Source: Rubrivivax gelatinosus (lineage in GTDB: Bacteria; Pseudomonadota; Gammaproteobacteria; Burkholderiales; Burkholderiaceae_C). Taken from it: a stretch of DNA of 64,000 nt. The translations under genes were made by a program, and so were the position numbers. The DNA lies in assembly GCF_004340905.1 (NCBI RefSeq), contig NZ_SLXD01000016.1:51440-115439 (forward strand), read 5' to 3'. The notes below the pieces were generated by a model. That model saw nothing but the letters and a program-made list of their open reading frames with translations. It had not been told where the DNA came from and did not search any database. Shown here in pieces: positions 27,647 to 39,087 of the stretch. Position 1 is the stretch's first letter; each line of letters starts with the position of its first letter.

Positions 27647-28177
27647 ATGGCGGAGCTCGCGACTGTCGCCCGGCCGTACGCCGAAGCGCTGTTCCAGGCC
27701 GCCGGCGGCGACGCCGCGGCCCTGGCGCCGCAGATCGACGCCCTGGCCGCCGTGGCGGGCAACGCCGAACTGCGCCAGTTCGCCGACCACCCGAAGGTGC
27801 CGGCCTCGCAGGTCTACGACGTCATCGCCGGCGTCGTCGGCCAGGCGCTCGACCCGCGCATGGCCAACCTGCTGCGCACCGTCATCGAAAACGGCCGCCT
27901 CGTGGCGCTGGCCGAGGTCGCGGCCCAGTTCCGCGCCCTGGTCAACGCCTCCGGCGGCGTCTCCGACGCGACGGTCTACAGCGCGTTCCCGCTCGACGGC
28001 GCGCAGCTCGCCGAGGTCACGGCCTCGCTCGAGAAGCGCTTCGGCCGCAAGCTGAACGCGCACGTCGAAGTCGACCCGGAGCTGATCGGCGGCGTGCGCG
28101 CCGTCGTCGGCGACGAGGTGCTCGACACCTCGGTCCGCGCCCGTCTCGAACAGATGAAGGCCGCCCTGACCGCCTGA
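27647..28177 (+). CDS. atpH: F1Fo ATP synthase subunit delta
   Basis: The 176-residue protein connects the b-subunit stalk to the top of F1. It begins MAELATVARPYAEALFQAA, the conserved OSCP/delta N-terminus, and ends with the family block VDPELIGGVRAVVGDEVLD. Its ATG is one base after the atpF stop codon, which implies coupled translation. Confidence 0.96.
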   Translation: MAELATVARPYAEALFQAAGGDAAALAPQIDALAAVAGNAELRQFADHPKVPASQVYDVIAGVVGQALDPRMANLLRTVIENGRLVALAEVAAQFRALVNASGGVSDATVYSAFPLDGAQLAEVTASLEKRFGRKLNAHVEVDPELIGGVRAVVGDEVLDTSVRARLEQMKAALTA

Positions 28178-28211
28178 CAGCCGTCGAGCGTGCGCCCTTC
28201 GAGGAGAACCT

Positions 28212-29765
<1,554 letters not shown>

Positions 29766-29780
29766 CCGGGAGCCCAGACC

Positions 29781-30659
29781 ATGGCGGTCGGCAAGGAAAT
29801 TCGCGGCAAGATCAAATCGGTGGAGAACACCAAGAAGATCACCAAGGCCATGGAAATGGTCGCCGCCTCCAAGATGCGCAAGGCGCAGGAGCGCATGCGC
29901 GCCGCGCGCCCGTACGCCGACAAGGTGCGCAACATCGCTGCGCACCTGTCGGAAGCCAACCCGGAATACAAGTCGCCTTACCTGCGCACCGGCGGCACGA
30001 CGAAGAAGGTCGGCTTCATCGTCGTGAGCACCGACAAGGGCCTGTGCGGCGGCATGAACACCAACATCCTGCGTGCCGTCACGCAGAAGATGAAGGAAGT
30101 TCAGTCGGCCGGCGGCTCGATCGCGACGGTGGCGATCGGCAACAAGGGCTTCGGCTTCCTGAACCGGATCGGCGCGCAGGTCATCAGCCATGCGATCCAG
30201 CTCGGCGACGCACCGCAGCTCGAGAAGCTGATCGGCCCGGTCAAGGTCATGCTCGACGCCTTCGTGGCCGGCGAGATCGACGAAGTGCACCTCTGCTACA
30301 CGAAGTTCATCAACACGATGAAGCAGGAGCCGATGGTCGAGCCGCTGCTGCCGCTGGCGCCCGCGCGCCTGGAGCAGACCGCCTCCGAGAAGAAGGCCTA
30401 CGCCTGGGACTACATCTACGAGCCCGAGGCGTCGGTGGTCATCGACGACCTGCTCACGCGCTACATCGAGGCCCTGGTCTACCAGGCCGTGGCCGAGAAC
30501 ATGGCCAGCGAGCAGAGCGCGCGCATGGTCGCGATGAAGGCCGCCACGGACAACGCCGGCAACCTGATCGCCGAGCTCAAGCTCGTCTACAACAAGACCC
30601 GCCAGGCCGCGATCACGAAGGAACTGACGGAAATCGTGGGTGGCGCCGCCGCCGTCTAA
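29781..30659 (+). CDS. atpG: F1Fo ATP synthase subunit gamma
   Basis: The 292-residue central-shaft subunit starts MAVGKEIRGKIKSVENTKKI, has STDKGLCGGMNTN near residue 85 and ends with the conserved helix ARMVAMKAATDNAGNLIAEL and KTRQAAITKELTEIVGGAAA. It begins 15 bp after atpA and is of typical length. Confidence 0.97.
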   Translation: MAVGKEIRGKIKSVENTKKITKAMEMVAASKMRKAQERMRAARPYADKVRNIAAHLSEANPEYKSPYLRTGGTTKKVGFIVVSTDKGLCGGMNTNILRAVTQKMKEVQSAGGSIATVAIGNKGFGFLNRIGAQVISHAIQLGDAPQLEKLIGPVKVMLDAFVAGEIDEVHLCYTKFINTMKQEPMVEPLLPLAPARLEQTASEKKAYAWDYIYEPEASVVIDDLLTRYIEALVYQAVAENMASEQSARMVAMKAATDNAGNLIAELKLVYNKTRQAAITKELTEIVGGAAAV

Positions 30660-30684
30660 AGATACGAATCGAAGGAAGCTCAAA

Positions 30685-32085
<1,401 letters not shown>

Positions 32086-32147
32086 GCGGCCCCCGGGGCG
32101 CCTGGCGCCCCGCCGCTTCCTGATCCTTCTTCCATCCGAGGACCCCC

Positions 32148-32567
32148 ATGGCCAAGACCATTCACGTCGACGTCGTCTCCGCCGAGGAGAGCATCTTCTC
32201 GGGCGAGGCCAAGTTCGTCGCGCTGCCGGGCGAGAACGGCGAGCTCGGCATCCTGCCGCGCCACACGCCGCTGATCACCCGCATCAAGCCGGGCGCGGTG
32301 CGCATCGAGCGCGCCGACAACGGCGAGGAGGAGTTCGTCTTCGTCGCCGGCGGCATCCTGGAAGTGCAGCCCAACGTCGTGACGGTGCTCGCCGACACGG
32401 CCATCCGCGGCCACGACCTCGACGAGGCCAAGGCCACCGAGGCCAAGCGCCTGGCCGAGGAAGCGATGCGCAACGCCAAGAGCGACATCGACCTGGCGAA
32501 GGCGCAGAGCGAGTTCGCGGCCATGGCCGCGCAGATCGCCGCGATCCAGAAGCTGCGCCGCAAGTAA
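32148..32567 (+). CDS. atpC: F1Fo ATP synthase subunit epsilon
   Basis: The 139-residue regulatory F1 subunit starts MAKTIHVDVVSAEESIFSGE. It has LPGENGELGILPRHTPLIT in its N-terminal beta sandwich and a C-terminal pair of Ala/Glu/Lys helices from about residue 90, the part that can brake ATP hydrolysis. It ends the operon and is followed by an intrinsic terminator. Confidence 0.97.
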   Translation: MAKTIHVDVVSAEESIFSGEAKFVALPGENGELGILPRHTPLITRIKPGAVRIERADNGEEEFVFVAGGILEVQPNVVTVLADTAIRGHDLDEAKATEAKRLAEEAMRNAKSDIDLAKAQSEFAAMAAQIAAIQKLRRK

Positions 32568-32587
32568 GCTGCGACGTCCGCACGACG

Positions 32588-32619
32588 GGCCGCCCGCGCG
32601 AGAGCGCCGGCGGCCTTTT
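32588..32619 (+). terminator. Intrinsic terminator of the atp operon
   Basis: A 12-bp stem with one mismatch pairs GGCCGCCCGCGC (32588-32599) with GCGCCGGCGGCC (32604-32615) across a GAGA loop, followed by TTTT. It separates atpC from ppk2. Confidence 0.88.
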
Positions 32620-32651
32620 CATTGGCCGCATGCCGGGGGCATCATCGGCGC

Positions 32652-33449
32652 ATGGGCAAGAAGACGAAACACGGCGACGGCACCAACGGCAAGATCTCCA
32701 AGGCCGATTACCTGGCGCAGCTCGAGCCGCTGGAGCTGCAGCTCAACGACCTCGCGCGCTGGCTGCAGCACACCGGCAAACGCCTGCTGGTGCTGATCGA
32801 GGGCCGCGACACCGCCGGCAAGGGCGGCGTCATCTCGGCGATCTCCTCGACGCTGAACCCGCGCCAGTGCCGCACCGTCGCACTGCCCAAGCCGACCGAG
32901 CGCCAAGCCACGCAGTGGTACTTCCAGCGTTATGTCGCGCACCTGCCGGCCGCCGGCGAGATCGTGCTCTTCGACCGCAGCTGGTACAACCGCGCCGGCG
33001 TCGAGCGCGTGATGGGCTACTGCAGCGAGGCCCAGGCCAAGGCGTTCCTGAAACAGGCGCCGGTGTTCGAGAAGCTGCTCGTCGACGACGGCATCCTGCT
33101 GCTGAAGTACTGGCTCACCGTCGACCAGGAACGCCAGGAGCTGCGTTTCGCCGACCGCCTGGCCGACCCGCTCAAGCGCTGGAAGCTCTCGCCGGTGGAC
33201 CTGCAGGCGCGCACGCGCTACGCCGAATACGGCCACGCCCGCGACGTGATGCTCAAGGCCACTCACACCGCGCACGCGCCGTGGACGCTGGTCGACTTCA
33301 ACGACCAGCGCATCGGGCGCCTGCGCCTGATCCGCGACCTGATCGACCGCATCCCCGACCGCAAGGTGCCCGAGGCGAAGCTCGAGTTCCCGCCGCTGGG
33401 GCACCCGCCGCTGGTCGAACGTTTCGACGGGCCGCTCAAGCCGATCTGA
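32652..33449 (+). CDS. ppk2: Polyphosphate kinase 2
   Basis: The 265-residue PPK2 enzyme transfers phosphate between polyphosphate and nucleoside diphosphates. It carries the Walker A loop EGRDTAGKGG (residues 50-59), the lid arginines around PTERQATQWYFQRYV and the Walker B region VLFDRSWYNRAGVERVMGY. A single PPK2 domain and this length suit class I, ADP/GDP-phosphorylating enzymes. The ATG at 32652 follows the atp terminator, so it probably has its own promoter. Its place after the ATP synthase suggests a role in energy buffering, but co-regulation is not shown. Confidence 0.94.
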   Translation: MGKKTKHGDGTNGKISKADYLAQLEPLELQLNDLARWLQHTGKRLLVLIEGRDTAGKGGVISAISSTLNPRQCRTVALPKPTERQATQWYFQRYVAHLPAAGEIVLFDRSWYNRAGVERVMGYCSEAQAKAFLKQAPVFEKLLVDDGILLLKYWLTVDQERQELRFADRLADPLKRWKLSPVDLQARTRYAEYGHARDVMLKATHTAHAPWTLVDFNDQRIGRLRLIRDLIDRIPDRKVPEAKLEFPPLGHPPLVERFDGPLKPI

Positions 33450-33489
33450 ACGCCTGCCGGCGCGCTGCGGCGCCGTGCCGCCCGGGCTT

Positions 33490-33516
33490 TAGAATCCGAT
33501 GCGAACGCTTCGCATT
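33490..33516 (+). promoter_or_regulatory. fecI promoter -10 with an adjacent Fur-box-like dyad
   Basis: TAGAAT at 33490-33495 looks like a -10 hexamer. Three bases later ATGCGAACGCTTCGCAT (33499-33515) is a perfect 7-3-7 dyad; read as TGCGAAC-G-CTTCGCA it also fits the 7-1-7 Fur layout and resembles GC-rich betaproteobacterial Fur boxes. A repressor here would block transcription start. The dyad lies 29 bases before the chosen fecI ATG. Confidence 0.62.
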
Positions 33517-33543
33517 CCCAGCCGAAGCCCTGTCCCGTGCAGC

Positions 33544-34059
33544 ATGACCCAGGCCCTGAGCCCCCCCCACCACGAGGTCGCCGGCCTGTACCGCGAGCAC
33601 CATGGCTGGCTGCACGGCTGGCTCTGGCGCAAGCTGGGCAATGCCTTCGAGGCCGCCGACCTGGCGCAGGACACCTTCATGCGCCTGCTCTGCTCGCCCG
33701 CCCACCCCGACGCCGGCCCTCTGCACGAGCCGCGGGCCTATCTCGCGACGGTGGCGCGGCGCCTGCTGCTCAACCACCTGCGGCGCCAGTCTCTGGAGGC
33801 GGCGTATCTGCAGGCCCTGCACGCCCTGCCGCCGGCCCACCAGCCCTCGCCCGAACAGCGGGTTCTCACGCTGGAGGCGCTGCAGGAGGTCGACGCCATG
33901 CTCGACGGCCTGCCGCCGAAGGTGCGCACGGTCTTCGTGCTGGCCCAGGTCGAGGGCCTGAGCTACGCCGACATCGCCGCCGAACTCGGCATCGGGCTGC
34001 GCTCGGTGAAGCGCTACATGGCGCAGGCGATGGCCGAGTGCATCTTGCTGGGCGCATGA
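33544..34059 (+). CDS. fecI: FecI-type extracytoplasmic-function sigma factor
   Basis: The 171-residue ECF sigma factor has region 2 at about residues 15-80 (AADLAQDTFMRLL, then YLATVARRLLLNHLRR) and region 4 at about 110-165 (LPPKVRTVFVLAQVEGLSYAD, then IGLRSVKRYMAQAM). FecI-type factors switch on a TonB receptor gene when the outer-membrane receptor is loaded. An in-frame ATG at 33499 is rejected because it lies inside the Fur-like dyad. The gene overlaps fecR by ATGA, and a TonB receptor with a signalling domain follows, so the whole cell-surface signalling set is present. Confidence 0.93.
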   Translation: MTQALSPPHHEVAGLYREHHGWLHGWLWRKLGNAFEAADLAQDTFMRLLCSPAHPDAGPLHEPRAYLATVARRLLLNHLRRQSLEAAYLQALHALPPAHQPSPEQRVLTLEALQEVDAMLDGLPPKVRTVFVLAQVEGLSYADIAAELGIGLRSVKRYMAQAMAECILLGA

Positions 34060-35045
34060 GGCCCCAGGCTGCCCCGATGAGCGCAGCGCAGCAGTCCGTG
34101 CTCACGCGCGAGGTGGCGATGCAGGCGGCCGAGTGGTTCGTGCGGCTGAACGCGGGCGGCGCGAGTGCCGCCGACCACGACGCCCTGGCCGCCTGGCGCG
34201 CCCAGGCCCCGGCGCATGAACTCGCCTGGCAGCGCGCCCAGCAGGTGAGCCGTCAGGCGGCCGCCGTGCCCGCCGTGCTGGCGCGGCCGACGCTCGCGCG
34301 GCCGCAACGCCGGCGCCAGCTGCGCACGCTGGCGCTGCTGATCGCGGCCCCGGGGGCCGGCTGGCTGGGTTGGCAGACGCTACCCGCCGCGTCGCGCGCC
34401 TCGGCCGCGTACACCACGGCCACCGGCGAGTGGCGGCCATGGACGCTGGCCGACGGCAGCCGCATGGTGCTGGACACCGCCAGCGCCGCCGACGCGCACT
34501 TCGGCCCCGACCTGCGCCGGCTGCAGCTGCACGCCGGCGCGCTGCTCGTCGAGACCGCGCGCGACCCGCGGCAGCCGCCACGGCCCTTCGTCGTCGACGT
34601 CGACGCCGGCCGCGTGCGCGCGCTCGGCACACGTTTCACGGTCCGGCTGCACGACGAGCGCTGCCAGGTCGCGGTGCTGGACGGCGCAGTGGATATCGCG
34701 CCGCGCGACGGCGCTGCAACACGGCGCCTGCACGCCGGCGAACAGGCCGTGTTCGACCGCCGCGCGGTGCAGCCAGCGCACGCGGCGCCGCCCGCCGCGG
34801 CCCTCTGGGCACGCGGCGTCCTGGCCGTCGACGACATGCGCCTGGACGAGTTCCTCGCCGAGCTGTCGCGCTACCGCCCCGGCATGATCCGCTGCGAGCC
34901 CGCGGTGGCCGGGCTGCGCCTGAGCGGCGCCTTCATGCTCAACGACACCGACGCCGTGCTGGACAACCTCGCCCGGCTGCTGCCGGTGCGTGTGCTCGAA
35001 CGCACGCGCTACTGGATCACGGTCGCCCCGCGCGGCGCACGCTGA
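34056..35045 (+). CDS. fecR: FecR-type anti-sigma/sigma regulator
   Basis: The 329-residue inner-membrane signal transducer carries a signal from the receptor to FecI. The N-terminal cytoplasmic part has the DUF4880-like block QAAEWFVRLNAGGASAADHDAL, then a hydrophobic segment near residue 95 (TLALLIAAPGAGWLGW), the periplasmic FecR domain (LADGSRMVLDTASAADAHF, VRALGTRFTVRL) and a C-terminal STN-like DUF4974 region. The ATG at 34056 overlaps the fecI stop; an alternative ATG is at 34077. Domain order is standard. Confidence 0.92.
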   Translation: MRPQAAPMSAAQQSVLTREVAMQAAEWFVRLNAGGASAADHDALAAWRAQAPAHELAWQRAQQVSRQAAAVPAVLARPTLARPQRRRQLRTLALLIAAPGAGWLGWQTLPAASRASAAYTTATGEWRPWTLADGSRMVLDTASAADAHFGPDLRRLQLHAGALLVETARDPRQPPRPFVVDVDAGRVRALGTRFTVRLHDERCQVAVLDGAVDIAPRDGAATRRLHAGEQAVFDRRAVQPAHAAPPAAALWARGVLAVDDMRLDEFLAELSRYRPGMIRCEPAVAGLRLSGAFMLNDTDAVLDNLARLLPVRVLERTRYWITVAPRGAR

Positions 35046-35133
35046 AACCGCCTGCTGGCCCCTTTCGAACCCTTCGCGTGTCCTGTTCGATGGCAGCTCC
35101 CTGCCTGACAGCGACCACAGCGAAGGAACCCCC

Positions 35134-37641
35134 ATGACCCCAGGACCCCGCAGCCGCCGCGCGCAGACGCGCCGCCGGCCCGGCGCCATGCCCCTGAGCC
35201 GCGCCGCCGGCGCCTGTGCCACCGTGCTCGCGCTCGGCGCGATGCCCTCGGCGATCCCCGCCGCCCACGCCCAGTCGGCGGCCGTGCAGGCGGCCGCCGA
35301 CACGGCCACCCACGACTTCCAGGTGCCCGCCGGCCCGCTGGGCGCCGCGCTGCCGGTGTTCGCCGCGGCGGCGGGCGTGAGTGTCAGCGCCGATCCCGCC
35401 GTGCTGGGCGAGCGCCGCACCCGCGGCCTGCAGGGGCGCCACACGACCGCCGACGGCTTGCGCCTGCTGCTCGACGGCACCGGGCTGCAGGCGCTCGCGC
35501 TCGGGCCGGGGGGCTACGTGCTGCGTGCAGCCTCCGCCCAGGCCGGCAGCGAGACCGCCGCCGCGCAGAGCCTGCCGGCGCTCACGGCGCGCGCCGCCGC
35601 CGACCCCGCCGCCACCGAGGGCACGGGCTCGTACACCACGCGCCGCATGAACACGGCCGCCCGCCTGCCGATGTCGGTGCGCGAGACGCCGCAGTCGGTC
35701 AGCGTGCTCACGCGCAGCCAGATCGAGGACCAGAACCTGACGACGCTGGACGATGCGGTGCGCAACGTCACCGGCCTGACGATGCAGAAGGGCTACTACG
35801 CCGGCGAGTCGGGCAGCTTCAGCGCCCGCGGCTTCGCCGTCTCCAACCTGCTGATCGACGGCCTGCCGACCAGCACCGGGGCCAACGGCACCTTCAACGC
35901 CGACAACGACTCGCTGGACATCTACGACCGCGTCGAAGTCGTGCGCGGCGCCACCGGGCTGACCACCGGCGCCGGCACGCCGTCGGCCGCGATCAACCTC
36001 GTGCGCAAGCGCCCGACGGAGGAGTTCCAGGGCAGCGTCAGCCTGAGCCTGGGCCGCTGGAACAACGTGCGCAGCGTCGCCGACGTCGGCGGGCCGCTGA
36101 ACGAGGCCGGCACGCTGCGCGGCCGCGCCGTCGTCAGCGCCCAGGACAGCGAGCGTTTCTACGACACCGCGCACGACCGCAACCACCTCTTCTACGCCAT
36201 CGTCGAGGCCGACCTGACACCGGCCACCGTGGCCACCCTCGGGCTGTACCACCGCAAGGTGGACAACGACGGCTTCATCCCGGGGCAGCCGACCGCGGCC
36301 GACGGCAGCTTCCTGCCCGGGCTGGACCGCTCGAGCAACTACGCCAACGACTTCGACTACTGGCACCAGACCGACAACACCGCCTTCGCCGAACTCGAGC
36401 ACCGCTTCGCCGGTGGCTGGCAGGCCCGCCTGGCCGCCACCTGGAAGCGCCCGGAGCAGGACATGGTGTACTCCAACCTGAGCCGCATCGACGGCGTGCT
36501 GCACCAGGACACCCAGCACTACCGGCTGGACAACCGGCAGGACAGCTACGACGCCTCGCTGCAGGGGCCGTTCGAGCTCTGGGGCCGGCGCCACGAACTC
36601 GTGCTCGGCGCCAGCTACCGCCGCTACGACAACCGCAACTGGGGCGGCTGGGCCGATTACGCCTGGAGCGCCGACGGCCCGGTGGTCGATCCCTACGACT
36701 GGGACGCCTCGGCGGTCGCCGAGCCCGACATCGACATGTCGCTGTGGCGCTACTCGTACACGACGCGCCAGAAGGCGCTCTACGCGGCGACGCGGCTGCA
36801 GCTCGCCGATCCGCTGAAGCTGGTGCTCGGTGCGCGCCTGAGCGCCTACGAGTTCCGCAACCACGGCAACGGCACGGGCTACGAGGTCGACGACGAGTTC
36901 ACGCCGTACGCCGGGCTGGTCTACGAGATCGACGCGCGGCATTCGGCCTACGCCAGCTGGACCGAGATCTTCGAGCCCCAGTCCAGCCGCGACCGCGACG
37001 GCCAGCTGCTCGACCCGATCACCGGGCGCAACTACGAGCTCGGGGTCAAGGGCGAGTACCTCGACGGCCGCCTCAACGCCAGCCTCGCCGTGTTCCTGAT
37101 CGAACAGCGCAACCGCGCCACCGACGACCTCGACGGCCCCAACCCCTGCCCCGGCAGCAGCTGGGGCTACTGCAAGCGCGCCTCGGGGGAAGTCGAGAGC
37201 AAGGGCGTCGAGATGGAGCTCAGCGGCGCGCTGACCCCGGCCTGGCAGCTCACGGCCGGCTACACCTACGCCGCCGCCAAGTACACGCAGGACAGCAACG
37301 CCGCCAACATCGGCCGGCTCTACGACAGCGACCTGCCGCGCCACCAGTTCAAGCTGTCGACGCGCTACCGGCTGCCGGGTGAACTCTCGCGCTGGCGTGT
37401 CGGCGCCAAGGTCTACGCCCAGAACAGCGTGGTCTCGAGCGACGACAGCCGCATCCGCCAGGGCGGCTGGGCGGTCTGGGGCCTGAGCGCGGGCTACCAG
37501 GCGAGCCCGGCGCTGGACCTGCAGCTCAACGTCGACAACGTCTTCGACCGGCGCTACTACGAGACCCTCGGCTGGGCGACCGGCGGCAACGTGTTCGGCT
37601 CGCCGCGGGCCGCGACGCTGACCGCGCGCTATTTCTTCTAG
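35134..37641 (+). CDS. TonB-dependent siderophore receptor with signalling (STN) domain
   Basis: The 835-residue outer-membrane receptor and signal transducer has a long signal peptide (cleavage after AAHAQ near residue 47). An STN domain (about 60-130, HDFQVPAGPLGAALPVFAAA) contacts FecR, the plug domain is at about 175-290 (RETPQSVSVLTRSQIEDQNL), and a beta barrel follows, ending in the aromatic TLTARYFF. The FhuE/FpvA/ferrichrome-type receptor family fits, but the ligand cannot be assigned because no siderophore biosynthesis gene is near. It starts 88 bp after fecR and is the expected target of FecI. Confidence 0.93.
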   Translation: MTPGPRSRRAQTRRRPGAMPLSRAAGACATVLALGAMPSAIPAAHAQSAAVQAAADTATHDFQVPAGPLGAALPVFAAAAGVSVSADPAVLGERRTRGLQGRHTTADGLRLLLDGTGLQALALGPGGYVLRAASAQAGSETAAAQSLPALTARAAADPAATEGTGSYTTRRMNTAARLPMSVRETPQSVSVLTRSQIEDQNLTTLDDAVRNVTGLTMQKGYYAGESGSFSARGFAVSNLLIDGLPTSTGANGTFNADNDSLDIYDRVEVVRGATGLTTGAGTPSAAINLVRKRPTEEFQGSVSLSLGRWNNVRSVADVGGPLNEAGTLRGRAVVSAQDSERFYDTAHDRNHLFYAIVEADLTPATVATLGLYHRKVDNDGFIPGQPTAADGSFLPGLDRSSNYANDFDYWHQTDNTAFAELEHRFAGGWQARLAATWKRPEQDMVYSNLSRIDGVLHQDTQHYRLDNRQDSYDASLQGPFELWGRRHELVLGASYRRYDNRNWGGWADYAWSADGPVVDPYDWDASAVAEPDIDMSLWRYSYTTRQKALYAATRLQLADPLKLVLGARLSAYEFRNHGNGTGYEVDDEFTPYAGLVYEIDARHSAYASWTEIFEPQSSRDRDGQLLDPITGRNYELGVKGEYLDGRLNASLAVFLIEQRNRATDDLDGPNPCPGSSWGYCKRASGEVESKGVEMELSGALTPAWQLTAGYTYAAAKYTQDSNAANIGRLYDSDLPRHQFKLSTRYRLPGELSRWRVGAKVYAQNSVVSSDDSRIRQGGWAVWGLSAGYQASPALDLQLNVDNVFDRRYYETLGWATGGNVFGSPRAATLTARYFF

Positions 37642-37662
37642 CGCCGGGCCGGCGCGCCGCCG

Positions 37663-38160
37663 TCAGCGCACGTGCGGCGCGTCGGGCAGCTCGTTCGGGT
37701 TGCGCTCGCCCTCGGCCAGCGGGAAGTGGCGCACCAGCAGCGTGTCGACGGCATCGATCGCCTGCGCCAGCCCGTCCTCGAAACGCCCGGCGCGGAAAGC
37801 CTCGCGCATCGTCGCGACGACCGTCTCCCAGTGGCCGGCCGGCGCGTGACGCATCACGCCGCGGTCGGCGACGACCTCGATCGCGTGATCAGCCAGCAGC
37901 AGGTAGATCAGCACGCCGTTGTTGGCCTCGGTGTCCCAGACGCCGAGTTCGGCGAACACCGCGAGTGCCCGCTCGCGCACCGGCCGCTGCAGCCACGGCC
38001 AGGGCAGCCCGGCTTCGATGCACAGCCGGATCTCGCCCGAATGCCGGGCCTCGCTGGCGCGCACACGCTCGCCCAGGCGCGCCATCGCCGCAGCGTCCAG
38101 CACCCGGCGCACGTCGCCCTCGTCGGCGAACAGATGGCGCCACCCGCGTGCGATGTCCAT
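37663..38160 (-). CDS. TPM-domain protein, cytoplasmic
   Basis: The 165-residue protein consists of a TPM (TLP18.3/Psb32/MOLO-1) phosphatase-like domain and lacks a signal peptide or membrane anchor. Recognisable blocks are RVRASEARHSGEIRLCIEAG, WDTEANNGVLIYLLLADHAI and VADRGVMRHAPAGHWE. Such short TPM proteins often lie behind a longer TPM protein and LemA, as here. Its ATG overlaps the stop of the upstream gene by one base. Biochemical role is unknown. Confidence 0.85.
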   Translation of the reverse strand: MDIARGWRHLFADEGDVRRVLDAAAMARLGERVRASEARHSGEIRLCIEAGLPWPWLQRPVRERALAVFAELGVWDTEANNGVLIYLLLADHAIEVVADRGVMRHAPAGHWETVVATMREAFRAGRFEDGLAQAIDAVDTLLVRHFPLAEGERNPNELPDAPHVR

Positions 38161-39077
38161 CACCAGCCTCCCGAGGCGCCGCCGCCGCCGAAACTGCCAC
38201 CACCACCGGAGGAAAAACCTCCGCCGCCGAAACCACCACCGCCGCCACCGCCGAAGCCGCCTCCTCCGCCCCAGCCGCCGCCTCCCCAGCCGCCACCGCC
38301 GCGGCCCGAGCCGCCGCCGATCTGGCGCAGCACCGACGCGAAGCTGAAGACCAGGCCGAGCACCAGTGCGGCGACGCCGACCCCCGCCGCGACCAGCACG
38401 CTGGCCGTCACCCACCACGCGACGCCGCCGGCGATGCCGGCCGTCAGCGGCACGCCGAGCTTGCGGCCGAGCGCCCGCGACAGCACCGTCGCCATCACCG
38501 GCACGCCGAAGAACAGCAGCAGCCCCCAGTCCTGGATCTGCGTGCCGTCCTCGCCGCGTGCGGCACCACCTTCGGGCGCCGGCAGCTGCTCGCCGCGGAT
38601 GCGCGCGATCAGCTGGTCGACGCCGGCGTCCAGCCCGCCGGCGTAGTCGCCCTCGCGGAACGCGGGCCGGATCGCCCGGTCGATGATCTGGCGCGCCGCC
38701 AGGTCGGGGATCGCGCCTTCGAGCGCCCGCGCGACCTCGATGCGCACGCGCCGGTCGCCCATCGAGACCAGCACCAGCACGCCGTCGCCGACCTCGCGCC
38801 GGCCGATCTTCCACTGGTCGGCCACGCGCCAGGCGTAGGCGGCGATGTCCTCGGGCGCGGTGTCGGGCACGATCAGCACGACGATCTGCGGCCCGGCCTC
38901 GGCCTCGAAGGCGGCCAGCTTGGCTTCGAGCGCGTCGCGCGCCGCCGGCGCCAGCGTCGCCGTCTGGTCGATGACACGCGCCGTCAGCGCCGGCACGGGC
39001 TTCAGCCCGCCCTGGGCGAAGACCGCCGGAACGAACAGCGCCAGCCCCAGGGCCAGCGCGCGCAGCAGGCGCTGCAT
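38160..39077 (-). CDS. TPM-domain membrane protein with glycine-rich tail
   Basis: The 305-residue protein has a signal peptide (about 1-22, ending VFAQ), a periplasmic TPM domain (about 30-150, RVIDQTATLAPAARDALEA, then GDRRVRIEVARALEGAIPD), two or three hydrophobic segments (about 185-255) and a tail of about 50 residues made almost only of glycine with Trp, Phe and Ser. This is the YgcG layout. The gly-rich tail is common in the family and may be cell-surface or membrane-associated; its function is unknown. LemA lies 10 bp upstream, and the three genes form an operon. Confidence 0.88.
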   Translation of the reverse strand: MQRLLRALALGLALFVPAVFAQGGLKPVPALTARVIDQTATLAPAARDALEAKLAAFEAEAGPQIVVLIVPDTAPEDIAAYAWRVADQWKIGRREVGDGVLVLVSMGDRRVRIEVARALEGAIPDLAARQIIDRAIRPAFREGDYAGGLDAGVDQLIARIRGEQLPAPEGGAARGEDGTQIQDWGLLLFFGVPVMATVLSRALGRKLGVPLTAGIAGGVAWWVTASVLVAAGVGVAALVLGLVFSFASVLRQIGGGSGRGGGGWGGGGWGGGGGFGGGGGGGFGGGGFSSGGGGSFGGGGASGGW

Positions 39078-39087
39078 GGTCAGGCGC

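Noticed and set aside
33499..33543. Earlier ATG for fecI at 33499
   Set aside because: It is part of a perfect dyad that looks like a Fur box, and the 15 extra residues do not resemble the family N-terminus.
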